A DNA stretch of 64,000 nucleotides from Natrinema sp. DC36 (GTDB taxonomy: Archaea; Halobacteriota; Halobacteria; Halobacteriales; Natrialbaceae), in NCBI RefSeq assembly GCF_020405225.1, contig NZ_CP084472.1:620001-684000 (forward strand), written 5' to 3'. The notes below the pieces were generated by a model. It saw only the letters and a list, made by a program, of their open reading frames with translations, did no database searches and was not told the DNA's origin. Position 1 is the stretch's first letter; every line of letters begins with the position of its first letter. The translations under genes were made by a program, and so were the position numbers. Below are positions 30,798-38,607 of this stretch, in pieces.

Positions 30798-32633
30798 TTA
30801 GATTTCTGTGACGTTAATTTGAATACTACCGTCAGTAGCATCAGTCTGAGCTACCTCATTTTCACCAACGCTAACCACCTCAAGACCGTAGCTATTGGTG
30901 GTCGTACTTGGCGTAAACGTGATGTCGTTCGCAGATGCATCGTTATTGAATCCGATAACACCCGTCTCATCTTCCCCGAGAATGATATCTTCTATCTCAT
31001 TAGCGTGAACATCTTCACCCGATTCAAGTCCAACAACGTCGGTGTCGTCAGAGCTAACACCGCCAACATAGCTAACAATCTCGTCTCTGAGAGTCTCACT
31101 TCCAACATACGTATCATTGACGACAATATCCATCTCCATATCGATATTGACAGAACTGGGGCGGGAGTAGGAGATGTCGAACTGTTGTCCATTAGATTCA
31201 GATGTAACGGTTATAATCTGTTCCGTACCGTGAGCACCACCGTGGTCTCGGGAAGTAATTGCCTTTTTATCAAAGATTGCTCCAGCCACCTCACGATCGT
31301 CACCACCGAACACTACTGCTTCGAATGAATACGGTGGTAACCCATCTACATCTGTTGAATTGGTTTTATTTTCGTATAGAGTGACGGAACGAACGCCACT
31401 AACTTCATTCAACAGTTCGGATGTGAGGGCAGCGACAGTTGCGTCACCACCGCTGGAAACACTGTCCCTGGCACGTTCTCGTAGACTATCATCGTCCTCC
31501 TCCCCACGCCCGACGACGAACGGATCTCCGTTGATGTCGTTGTAGCTCTGATCGGATGTTGGGTAGAGGTTAGACGTACCATCGACGCCAGCGGGTGGGG
31601 AAGGAAGGACGTTAATCGATTCGGCACCAACATTCCCGTGAGAACCCCCGTTAATTGCACGGATGTTCACACTTACAGCACTCATGCTGATTTCATCGAT
31701 GTATTTGTTCCCACTACTATCGAGACTTTTGAATCCGACATATCCGTTTCGCCAAATGGTATTACTCGAGTCAACACCACCAGCGGTATACTTATTTCCA
31801 CTCTGGTCAGTTATTTCAACACCGATATTTCCAGTAATAGACCAATCAACGACAAGATGGACGTGTTCTCCAGTTGGAACAGTCTCATTCTGTGTGTCAA
31901 TAGTATTAACTACAACACCATCCTCCACTCTCTCAATTCGCACTTCTCCTAAATTGGTATCGATAGCAACCTGATAGTGGTTGTCAATGCTTTGAACACC
32001 GAATGTGAAGGTCGGAACAGTATTGCTTTCTGCATAGATATCGGATTCGATAGTGGATCCAATATCGACAAGCTCATCCGATTTGTAGATGTGGTCTCCA
32101 TTCGTTGCATTTGCCTCGAGAGAGATTGAACCCTCGCTCGCGTTCATTGCAACAGTATCGAACGTACCGCTTCCAACGTCACCTCCCCAGTCGGATAGCG
32201 CATCGCTTTCAAACCCGTCTATATATCGGAGATACGTGGTCTCACTGGTCTCAAACTGCGCAGACGAGTTTCCTTGAGTTTGGATAACCGTTCCACGCTG
32301 GATGTTATACGACGTTGTGACTGGATCATCACTTCGGAACTGCTGGACACCAGTTGCGTGGATAGCAGATCGGCGTTGGATGCCGACAATTGCGACTACG
32401 CGATCAAGATCCTCTCCAGTTGCGGTATCGAGAAAACCACTCTCGTATACTTCACCAAGACTCTGTTCTTGGTTGCCGTTACTAACAGCCGCCATAACCT
32501 CAGCGAATGTTGAGAAAACTGACGACTCTGTTAGGTCGATGTTATTCCCAAATTCACTTTGCAATTCGCTCTCGAGTGCGTTAACAATCTCGTTCTCCGT
32601 TAGTTCAACATATTCTCCGTCTTCAACAGGCAT
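30798..32633 (-). CDS. Baseplate J-like protein with inserted lectin-like domain
   Basis: 611 residues. The N terminus (SVFSTFAEVMAAVSNGNQ, LDTATGEDLDRVVAIVGI) and the C-terminal two thirds (GGDATVAALTSELLNEVSGVRSV) match the J/gp6/gp47 baseplate wedge family. Between them, residues about 135-315 form a beta-sandwich (FTFGVQSIDNHYQVAIDTN, HVHLVVDWSITGNIGVEI) resembling LamG/ConA domains. Normal J proteins are 300-400 residues, so the insert accounts for the extra length. It builds the baseplate ring that triggers sheath contraction. Confidence 0.85.
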   Translation of the reverse strand: MPVEDGEYVELTENEIVNALESELQSEFGNNIDLTESSVFSTFAEVMAAVSNGNQEQSLGEVYESGFLDTATGEDLDRVVAIVGIQRRSAIHATGVQQFRSDDPVTTSYNIQRGTVIQTQGNSSAQFETSETTYLRYIDGFESDALSDWGGDVGSGTFDTVAMNASEGSISLEANATNGDHIYKSDELVDIGSTIESDIYAESNTVPTFTFGVQSIDNHYQVAIDTNLGEVRIERVEDGVVVNTIDTQNETVPTGEHVHLVVDWSITGNIGVEITDQSGNKYTAGGVDSSNTIWRNGYVGFKSLDSSGNKYIDEISMSAVSVNIRAINGGSHGNVGAESINVLPSPPAGVDGTSNLYPTSDQSYNDINGDPFVVGRGEEDDDSLRERARDSVSSGGDATVAALTSELLNEVSGVRSVTLYENKTNSTDVDGLPPYSFEAVVFGGDDREVAGAIFDKKAITSRDHGGAHGTEQIITVTSESNGQQFDISYSRPSSVNIDMEMDIVVNDTYVGSETLRDEIVSYVGGVSSDDTDVVGLESGEDVHANEIEDIILGEDETGVIGFNNDASANDITFTPSTTTNSYGLEVVSVGENEVAQTDATDGSIQINVTEI

Positions 32634-32639
32634 GTAATT

Positions 32640-32972
32640 TTAAACCTCAATTGTGAAATCTTCGTCTTCAACAAGTTCGACACCGATTTCAATTGTGTCA
32701 TTCCGCTTATCAAATTCAAGAATGGTTACGTCGAGAACTTCACCGACTTGTGGATCGTCCTCAAGCGCATCTTCAACTCGCTTCTCGAGAAGACTGATAT
32801 TAGTTCCAGTAATGCGGCTCCCAACAAACTTCGAAATGGAATCGCTCGTCGCAATGGAGATCGATTGTTCGACGTTTGCTTGCCCACTTACAACAGCAAT
32901 ATCATTCGAATGACCGATTTCAATATCTCTGTTACCGTCTATTCGTATATCTGTTAATTCGTTAGTTGACAT
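32640..32972 (-). CDS. Baseplate wedge protein, GPW/gp25-like
   Basis: 110 residues. The pattern VVSGQANVEQSISIAT ... SRITGTNISLLEKRVEDAL ... DPQV follows the gp25/gpW lysozyme-like family, the most conserved wedge component of contractile tails and injection machines. Placed directly before J, as in P2 and Mu. The stop and start of its neighbours abut it. Confidence 0.8.
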   Translation of the reverse strand: MSTNELTDIRIDGNRDIEIGHSNDIAVVSGQANVEQSISIATSDSISKFVGSRITGTNISLLEKRVEDALEDDPQVGEVLDVTILEFDKRNDTIEIGVELVEDEDFTIEV

Positions 32973-33418
32973 TATTGCTTGGTCTCGTTAATATATACGT
33001 CCCCATCGTTAGAATTGATGTGAATATCTCCGTCGTTATCAATTCGAATGTTAGACCCAGTGTGATTTCCGAGAACGACCTCTCCAGGCTCGTAATCGGG
33101 GAGGTTGGCACGTTCATCAGCAATCTTTTCAGACGAATACCACGGTCCTACGATCCACGCAGAATCGTTGACACCATACATGACGGAGACATCATCGTCC
33201 TGCCGAGGAACGTACGCAGACCCAATTGTGAACGGTAAAACCCTCGCCATTTGGGTCGAATTCTCACCTCGAACCTTGATCTTCACCGCATGATAGCCGT
33301 CTTCATCGGGGTGACTATCCGCAGACATCACCGTCGCCTTCGAAAGCGGTGGTGCTATGTCATGTTGGATGTGCTGTTCGTCTCTTGTATGTGGGTTTTT
33401 AGGATTGTTCTTCGCCAT
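32972..33418 (-). CDS. Baseplate spike (gpV / gp45-like)
   Basis: 148 residues. OB-fold-like N-terminal part (DGYHAVKIKVRGENS ... VPRQDDDVSVMYGVND), then a repetitive tip GSNIRIDNDGDIHINSNDG... typical of the triple-stranded beta-helix needle that pierces the envelope. It lacks a long tip, so the needle is short. One-base overlap with both neighbours. Confidence 0.8.
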   Translation of the reverse strand: MAKNNPKNPHTRDEQHIQHDIAPPLSKATVMSADSHPDEDGYHAVKIKVRGENSTQMARVLPFTIGSAYVPRQDDDVSVMYGVNDSAWIVGPWYSSEKIADERANLPDYEPGEVVLGNHTGSNIRIDNDGDIHINSNDGDVYINETKQ

Positions 33419-34926
33419 TATGCCTCTCTGTATTCGGAGTTGATTTCGAGCTTTGATTCGTCAAACACAAGGCTCACACCAAGTTCAGTTTTGTATTGTT
33501 CTGTTGCACTCCGAGTATGTTTCACGGAGTTAACTTCGTACGTAATGGGGGCGAGATTTTGATTGGGGTACGTCTCATTACACACTGGAATGGTTCTAAT
33601 ATAATCGTATGGGGCGATGTATGGTTCCCCTTTCAGCAGAATGCTGCCCTCGGTCTCCTCCTCGAGATGTTGGCGAAACTCGTTTATCGCCGTCTTCTCT
33701 GCTTGCTTCGGGGTGAGATCGTCCGAATTAACTACTGGTGCAGTATACTCGTATCCTCCAGCGTTATCCACAAGCGGTGGATATTTCAGTTCTGCATACG
33801 GGTAATATTCGTTATTGACGTTCGGTAAGATAGTGGCTTTCAGATCGCCTGGAACCTCACCATGTACGTGCATCGTGTTGAACGGTTTAATGTCGTAGAG
33901 TGCTTGGTTATCCAACACGGTGACATCTTCAAACGAATCTTTGTCTATATTATCAGTGTAATTTCCCTCGAAATCTTCACCGATGTATTTATCATTAAAC
34001 AAGCGTCGAGCGAACTGATCGTCGTTATCTCGAGTGTCACCAGTGTTATCGAAGAATAGAACTGGGCGGTATGGAGTTGGCTCGAAATGCCATTTCCCCC
34101 CTATACGGCCAGCAAACCAGTCCATCACATCGACAAGGTTGTGTCTATTTCGACGGAAGGATTTCTCCCCACCAACGAGATCGTCAATGATATCGGAAAC
34201 GTTGGGGAGCATAAATTCGAAGATGTCATCGATAACATCATCGATATTGAGTTGGAAAGAACCAACAATCGGAAGGCTTCCCTCAATCGTAAAGTCTTCC
34301 CCACCTCCAACATCTGGGTCCGTTGGATCGATATGATCCTTTATCACCCGAACGTTCTGGAAGCCTGCGATATACATTCCAACATCGTCAAAGATGGTTC
34401 GATGCTCTAATCCGACTGGGGCACCGTTATCATCATATCCTCGAACAACGAAATTGAGGAGCTGTTGTATGGTGACATCATCGAACGATTTAGAAACGGG
34501 AATTCCACGCATAAGATCGGCTGCGTCATACACCCAGAACTTCATTTGACCGTTCTCTGCTGCGGGTCCGACACCACCGATGTATCCGAAATGCTCTACC
34601 TGATAGTATTCATCCTGAAAGTCGTAGAACCAGATTCTGCACTGATCGAAGGGCGAATTCGGAGTGTCGGACTGGGGGTCAAATCCGTTAATGTACTGTG
34701 TCATATCTTCCCCACCCCATTCAACTGGGATCTTCACCTTCGCAGTTCGAGTGAGGTCGGACGGACCATCTTTGTTTAGCCAAAGCTCACAAAGCGTGAC
34801 GGGGAGTCTAACCCACTCATCACCGTTACGTACGTCTACTCGCACCTCAGCCTCGTGTGCTGTATCTGGGGACTTACACGACAAGTCCCGAACCATATAC
34901 GTATCTTCAACAGTTGAGACACTCAT
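33418..34926 (-). CDS. Baseplate hub, gpD / gp44 / gp27-like
   Basis: 502 residues. No single motif is decisive. Position just before the spike gene, size, and the WVYDAADLMRGIPVSKS ... DVTIQQLLNFVVRGYD stretch (a D-x-x-x-x-L-x-x-x-x-x-S then I-x-x-I/L-x-x-x-V element) fit late-control gpD and Mu gp44 hub proteins. An insertion of about 90 residues in the middle (IEGSLPIVGSFQLNIDDV) is hydrophobic and unusual. It forms the ring joining tube to spike. Confidence 0.65.
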   Translation of the reverse strand: MSVSTVEDTYMVRDLSCKSPDTAHEAEVRVDVRNGDEWVRLPVTLCELWLNKDGPSDLTRTAKVKIPVEWGGEDMTQYINGFDPQSDTPNSPFDQCRIWFYDFQDEYYQVEHFGYIGGVGPAAENGQMKFWVYDAADLMRGIPVSKSFDDVTIQQLLNFVVRGYDDNGAPVGLEHRTIFDDVGMYIAGFQNVRVIKDHIDPTDPDVGGGEDFTIEGSLPIVGSFQLNIDDVIDDIFEFMLPNVSDIIDDLVGGEKSFRRNRHNLVDVMDWFAGRIGGKWHFEPTPYRPVLFFDNTGDTRDNDDQFARRLFNDKYIGEDFEGNYTDNIDKDSFEDVTVLDNQALYDIKPFNTMHVHGEVPGDLKATILPNVNNEYYPYAELKYPPLVDNAGGYEYTAPVVNSDDLTPKQAEKTAINEFRQHLEEETEGSILLKGEPYIAPYDYIRTIPVCNETYPNQNLAPITYEVNSVKHTRSATEQYKTELGVSLVFDESKLEINSEYREA

Positions 34927-35351
34927 GCTTCAGGATACTGGAGTTGTAGTTGGAACGGGAATGCAAGTTGCGGCTCTTCACCATTCGGAATAATGTGGAT
35001 GATATCGGTGTTCATTTCGATGGTCGTTCGTTTGACCGTAACGTCGTTCTTATCAATTGGCGATATAACCTCTAATTCGGTCGCTCGCTTGAGCCCCTTC
35101 AGATCGCTCAGTTCGTCTTCTACGACGATTCCTTCAACCGTGATGTCTGGGCCTTCCTCACCCCCTCGACGGTTCTCAGTCTCCCCACAGACGGTTTTGG
35201 TGCTGTCCATAGTACCTTCATCGTCATACTCAATTCGCTCCACAACAGTGGGACTAAATTCTTCACCGTCAACGATCAGCGTGACATCACGAGACTCAAT
35301 CTGTTGTGTGTCACGTTCCCCCGCTTCATTAATGATATTAATTTCATACAT
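34923..35351 (-). CDS. Tail protein between tape measure and hub
   Basis: 142 residues, beta-rich (SRDVTLIVDGEEFSPTVVERIEY quoted in part). It occupies the slot of gpU/gpX or LysM-type proteins in P2-like operons, which connect tube and hub. It has no LysM motif that I can see. Overlaps the hub start by four bases. Confidence 0.6.
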   Translation of the reverse strand: MYEINIINEAGERDTQQIESRDVTLIVDGEEFSPTVVERIEYDDEGTMDSTKTVCGETENRRGGEEGPDITVEGIVVEDELSDLKGLKRATELEVISPIDKNDVTVKRTTIEMNTDIIHIIPNGEEPQLAFPFQLQLQYPEA

Positions 35352-37163
35352 TTATGCTTGTCCTCCACTCGTCCTCCCCATTCTCCACTGCGATACAGAG
35401 AGGTTCGAATTGTCCTTATTCCGATTTCCAGTAGATTCGACAGTGTAGTTAGTGACACTCGAGCCGCTACTGGTACTGAACGAAGATCCAGCACCACTTC
35501 GAGGTGCGCCACCGTCTCGGTAGGGATTCATTCCGTCCCCACCACGTCCCGCAACACTGTCGTATTCTTTCAACGATTTTGTTGCAGAATCAATCCCGTC
35601 TGCAAGACCTAACCACTTCTCTGCCGCCCCCATTGCAAGTGCCCCAAGACCGACGAGAACGCCGAGTGAGGCGACTGTAAGGAATGCGGCCAATGCTCCC
35701 GTCGCAGTGAACGCGCTTGCTGCAAACGATATCAGCGACGTTTGACCGACGATGAGAGACTTAACGAATGCGACCATCGATGTGACCGCTCTCCCTATAT
35801 TCGTCACTGCAAGATAGCCAAGCGCGTTGTTAGTAGCGATAAGACCAGCCCAGAAGTTCCACATAGCCACTACACCAGCGCCGAGAGCGCCGACAAATGC
35901 ATTCCCAACAAGGAAACTAAGAATTCCTACGATCGACGCAAGGGAGAGGAGGCTTCCCACAATAACCCCCAACATCTCGTTCGTGATACCGAACAGGTTG
36001 AAGATAGATGCGATAGCACCGAAGAGTTGTAGGACCGCGTTCGTCACGATGACGAATCCGACAGAGGTCTTCGTAAGAGCGTATGCAACATCGATCAGCA
36101 TACCAGCAAGTGCCTTCAACTGTGGCATCGATTCCATTGCCAGATTGACGAAGGTACGGAGAATCTGTGTGTCCTGAAGGTACTCCCCAATCGCCCCGAA
36201 GACGGGTGCCATTGCCTTCACAGTGCCAGCCATTGAAGAGAGGGCTCCAGGGATGTAGTCGATAAGGAACCGCCCAAACTCCCGTGAAGAGTCTCTCAGC
36301 GCCATAAGAGAGTCGCCTTCCGCAGCGACCTCGTTGAAGAACTTCTCGAGACCGTCAAGACCGTCTTCAAACAGCGGTGCGAGACGCTCGGCGAGTGGGG
36401 CAAACGCCTCGAATAGATCATCACGGACCTCCTCGAACATTTCCGTGAAGTCTTCCATTTCGGGCATTCCACCACTGTCGCCCATTGCACTACCGACAGC
36501 GCCAAGAATGCCGATTGCACCGAATGCAGCGGCGGCAGAGATAGCAGCGGCGGCAAGCGTCATAAGAGCCGTAATAGCAGCGGGCATGGCCATGATGAAC
36601 GTGAACATCAACGGCATGATGTTGGCAAGGAGATTATGCATGTCAGACATATTGAGTCTGAAATCCTTTACACTCTTAAGGGTGTCACGCACCCCATCTC
36701 CCAGACTATCTATGATCTTGGAAAGACGGCTGCCCCTCTTTCGATTGAATTTTGGACTGTCGAGTGCTGCATTGATATCGGCAGACATCTGAGCGTTCAT
36801 ATCTTCGCTCATCTTGGCGATATTAGGTTGGATATCATCGATGTCAAAATCCCCACGACCCATGATTTCCAGCGGTCCCCTATCATGAGCGCCAAATAGA
36901 TCGGGTAGATTACCGCCGTCTGCCATAATCTCAACCTCGTTAGACTTTTCAAACGCCTCCATCTGGGCTTTAAGCTTCGCTAACTCGGTGTCAAGGTTAT
37001 CGACGCTCGTATTGATATCAATTCCCTCAGATCCTTGAGCGTCAACGGCTTCAATCTGTGCTGCAAGGTCTCTGAGTTCGTCTTGTAGTTCCGAAAGAGC
37101 GGCAATGGCCTTTTTAATATTAACGTCAACAGTAACTTCGAGATTTTGAATTGCTGCGATAGT
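35352..37163 (-). CDS. Tail tape measure protein, 5' end uncertain
   Basis: From the first ATG (36962) 536 residues, but the frame is open for 67 more codons up to 37163 and those codons read like protein (VTVDVNIKKAIAALSEL, LDTELAKLKAQ) in the style of tape-measure N termini. No ATG, GTG or TTG occurs among them. The body has several long hydrophobic segments (e.g. AAITALMTLAAAAISAAAAF, LLSLASIVGILSFLVGNAF) expected of tape measures that help DNA cross the membrane, and a Gly/Ser-rich end. Length sets the tail length. See findings for the start problem. Confidence 0.75.
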   Translation of the reverse strand, partial: TIAAIQNLEVTVDVNIKKAIAALSELQDELRDLAAQIEAVDAQGSEGIDINTSVDNLDTELAKLKAQMEAFEKSNEVEIMADGGNLPDLFGAHDRGPLEIMGRGDFDIDDIQPNIAKMSEDMNAQMSADINAALDSPKFNRKRGSRLSKIIDSLGDGVRDTLKSVKDFRLNMSDMHNLLANIMPLMFTFIMAMPAAITALMTLAAAAISAAAAFGAIGILGAVGSAMGDSGGMPEMEDFTEMFEEVRDDLFEAFAPLAERLAPLFEDGLDGLEKFFNEVAAEGDSLMALRDSSREFGRFLIDYIPGALSSMAGTVKAMAPVFGAIGEYLQDTQILRTFVNLAMESMPQLKALAGMLIDVAYALTKTSVGFVIVTNAVLQLFGAIASIFNLFGITNEMLGVIVGSLLSLASIVGILSFLVGNAFVGALGAGVVAMWNFWAGLIATNNALGYLAVTNIGRAVTSMVAFVKSLIVGQTSLISFAASAFTATGALAAFLTVASLGVLVGLGALAMGAAEKWLGLADGIDSATKSLKEYDSVAGRGGDGMNPYRDGGAPRSGAGSSFSTSSGSSVTNYTVESTGNRNKDNSNLSVSQWRMGRTSGGQA

Positions 37164-37214
37164 TTAACCCCCGTTTTAAGATGTCGATGAATTTGAAATT
37201 ATCTGAATGATACT

Positions 37215-37217
37215 CAT
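37215..37217 (-). other. Promoter-proximal ATG with 13-codon leader before tape measure
   Basis: An ATG-AGT at 37217 has the same spacing from its promoter block as the fibre gene start. It opens 13 codons (MSIIQIISNSSTS), stops at TAA, meets a second in-frame TAA (37164-37166) and then the tape-measure frame continues in the same phase. Confidence 0.5.
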
Positions 37218-37224
37218 CGGTTGT

Positions 37225-37250
37225 CTCTATAGTAAGGTAAATCACGAATG
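37225..37250 (-). promoter_or_regulatory. Late promoter, type 1 copy B
   Basis: Copy of the 29585-29610 block with a single base change (C for T inside the TATA-like stretch, on the - strand GATTTACC). It lies after the end of the chaperone fusion and in front of the tape-measure gene, so tape measure and downstream genes can be transcribed separately from the sheath and tube. Confidence 0.6.
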
Positions 37251-37298
37251 GAGATAGATATGTCTACGACGTGTTGTACCGCATAAAAAAGTGCTTAG

Positions 37299-38074
37299 TC
37301 AGAACTTCGATGTCGCATTCTGGAAGTCCTGACCCTTCTCATATCCGCTTGGGTCGCCCTTCTTCGGATCGTCTGTGTGATGGTTCTTCGCCATTACGTA
37401 GACAAACCGTTGCATTGGCGTGCAATCTCGTGCCGAGGTGAACAACTTACGCCCGTTGTCATGAAGGGCGAATATCTCGTTTCCCTGGTCTGACTCGGCT
37501 AATTCTCTAAGTTTCCCGTGTCACCGATAGACTCGGTAAGACACTTGATGCCAATAGAGAACGAAGCGAATCCAGTTGCCCGATCGATCATAGGATGGAT
37601 AACCTGATTGTTGATGTACTTCGCAGCCTCTTCTTGAGTGGTTCGACCATACTGCTCTTCGATCTTATCACCAAACTCGATCAGAGCCTCCCGCTTGTCG
37701 TCATTGTCGGGTTCAACTCCATACTTCGCGGCCTTCTGAATGCCTTTGAAAGTATCCGAGGAGATGATTTCGAACATATTGACCTCACCATCCTCAAGTT
37801 CATCCTGAAGGGAATCGAGGCGAGACTGTTCCTCGTCAGTTAGTTCCTCGGAATCTCGCAGTTCACGAAAGTCTTCCATCTTCTCTTCGGGAAGACTATC
37901 CTGAAGTTCTTCAAGTTCGTCAGTATCGACCAACGACATCACTTCCCAGAATTCCGTGTCACGTAGCTGTCGGACACAAAGATTCTGTTGCTCGTCGTCA
38001 ATCGAAATCGTAATGTTTCCACGCCACTCCGCACCTTTTTCTACCTTTTCTCGTGTTTTAAAAAGATCGCTCAT
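37299..38074 (-). CDS. Tail assembly chaperone, long form by -1 frameshift (gpGT-like)
   Basis: The frame 37499-38074 gives the 191-residue short form. Three codons before its TAG lies GGGAAAC (- strand, 37517 to 37511) in the phase G-GGA-AAC, the classic X-XXY-YYZ slippery heptamer; lambda uses GGGAAAG at its G/T junction. After a -1 slip, translation continues 70 codons (LRELAESDQGNEIFALHDNG...) to a TGA at 37299-37301, giving about 258 residues. Gene order sheath-tube-chaperone-tape measure is the one in which such frameshifts occur. Both forms would coat the tape measure during tail assembly. Confidence 0.75.
37499..38074 (-). CDS. Tail assembly chaperone, short form (gpG-like)
   Basis: 191 residues, helical and acidic (MSDLFKTREKVEKGAEWRG...). 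Early strands (GNITISIDDEQQNLCVRQL) and a charged middle (SEELTDEEQSRLDSLQDELE). It is not found in virions of related phages but is needed for tail assembly. Starts 78 bp after the tube gene. Ends inside the long frameshifted form described above. Confidence 0.75.
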   Translation of the reverse strand: MSDLFKTREKVEKGAEWRGNITISIDDEQQNLCVRQLRDTEFWEVMSLVDTDELEELQDSLPEEKMEDFRELRDSEELTDEEQSRLDSLQDELEDGEVNMFEIISSDTFKGIQKAAKYGVEPDNDDKREALIEFGDKIEEQYGRTTQEEAAKYINNQVIHPMIDRATGFASFSIGIKCLTESIGDTGNLEN

Positions 38075-38152
38075 TGTTAGGACTTATTAATAGTGTCATG
38101 ACAGGTGACGAAGTGTCACCCGACCAACCGATTAGTTAGACTGCTCTATACT

Positions 38153-38596
38153 CTACGTATTGTCACCAGGATCACGCCCAGTTGCAAGACCCTCAACCTC
38201 GAATTCAACTGCATCACCGCTCGATCCAGAGAGGTTGCGAGTACCAGCACGTGCCCCAGTAAGCTTGTCCCGATAGTCTTCAAGTCGGACGACGATCTCA
38301 AGCTCAACTGCACGACCGTTATCGGAGGCAAGACCCTTGAATAGCTCAGCGTCTTCGCCCTGCACAGTAAACGAGAACGTGTCTTCCACGTCACCAGACG
38401 AAACGCCCAGTGCTCGAGGGTTTCCAACTCCCGACAGCCCAGAGAGGTCTTCCTCCGTTCCGATGGAGAATTCGTCTACGACAATGCGTGCCGTATTAGC
38501 CAGTTCCGTCGCACCAGTACGAGAACCAGAATTGTCCCGTTCGACCTGACTGACGATTAGTTCAACGTCGTTTGCGTTAGTAGGATTCCATGTCAT
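38153..38596 (-). CDS. Tail tube protein
   Basis: 147 residues, beta-rich (DVELIVSQVERDNSGS, DTFSFTVQGEDAELFKGL, AVELEIVVRLEDY). The size and its position directly after the sheath gene (11 bp) identify it as the tube subunit that stacks in rings within the sheath. No separate promoter seen, so it is made with the sheath in similarly high amounts. Confidence 0.8.
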   Translation of the reverse strand: MTWNPTNANDVELIVSQVERDNSGSRTGATELANTARIVVDEFSIGTEEDLSGLSGVGNPRALGVSSGDVEDTFSFTVQGEDAELFKGLASDNGRAVELEIVVRLEDYRDKLTGARAGTRNLSGSSGDAVEFEVEGLATGRDPGDNT

Positions 38597-38607
38597 AATA
38601 AATCACC

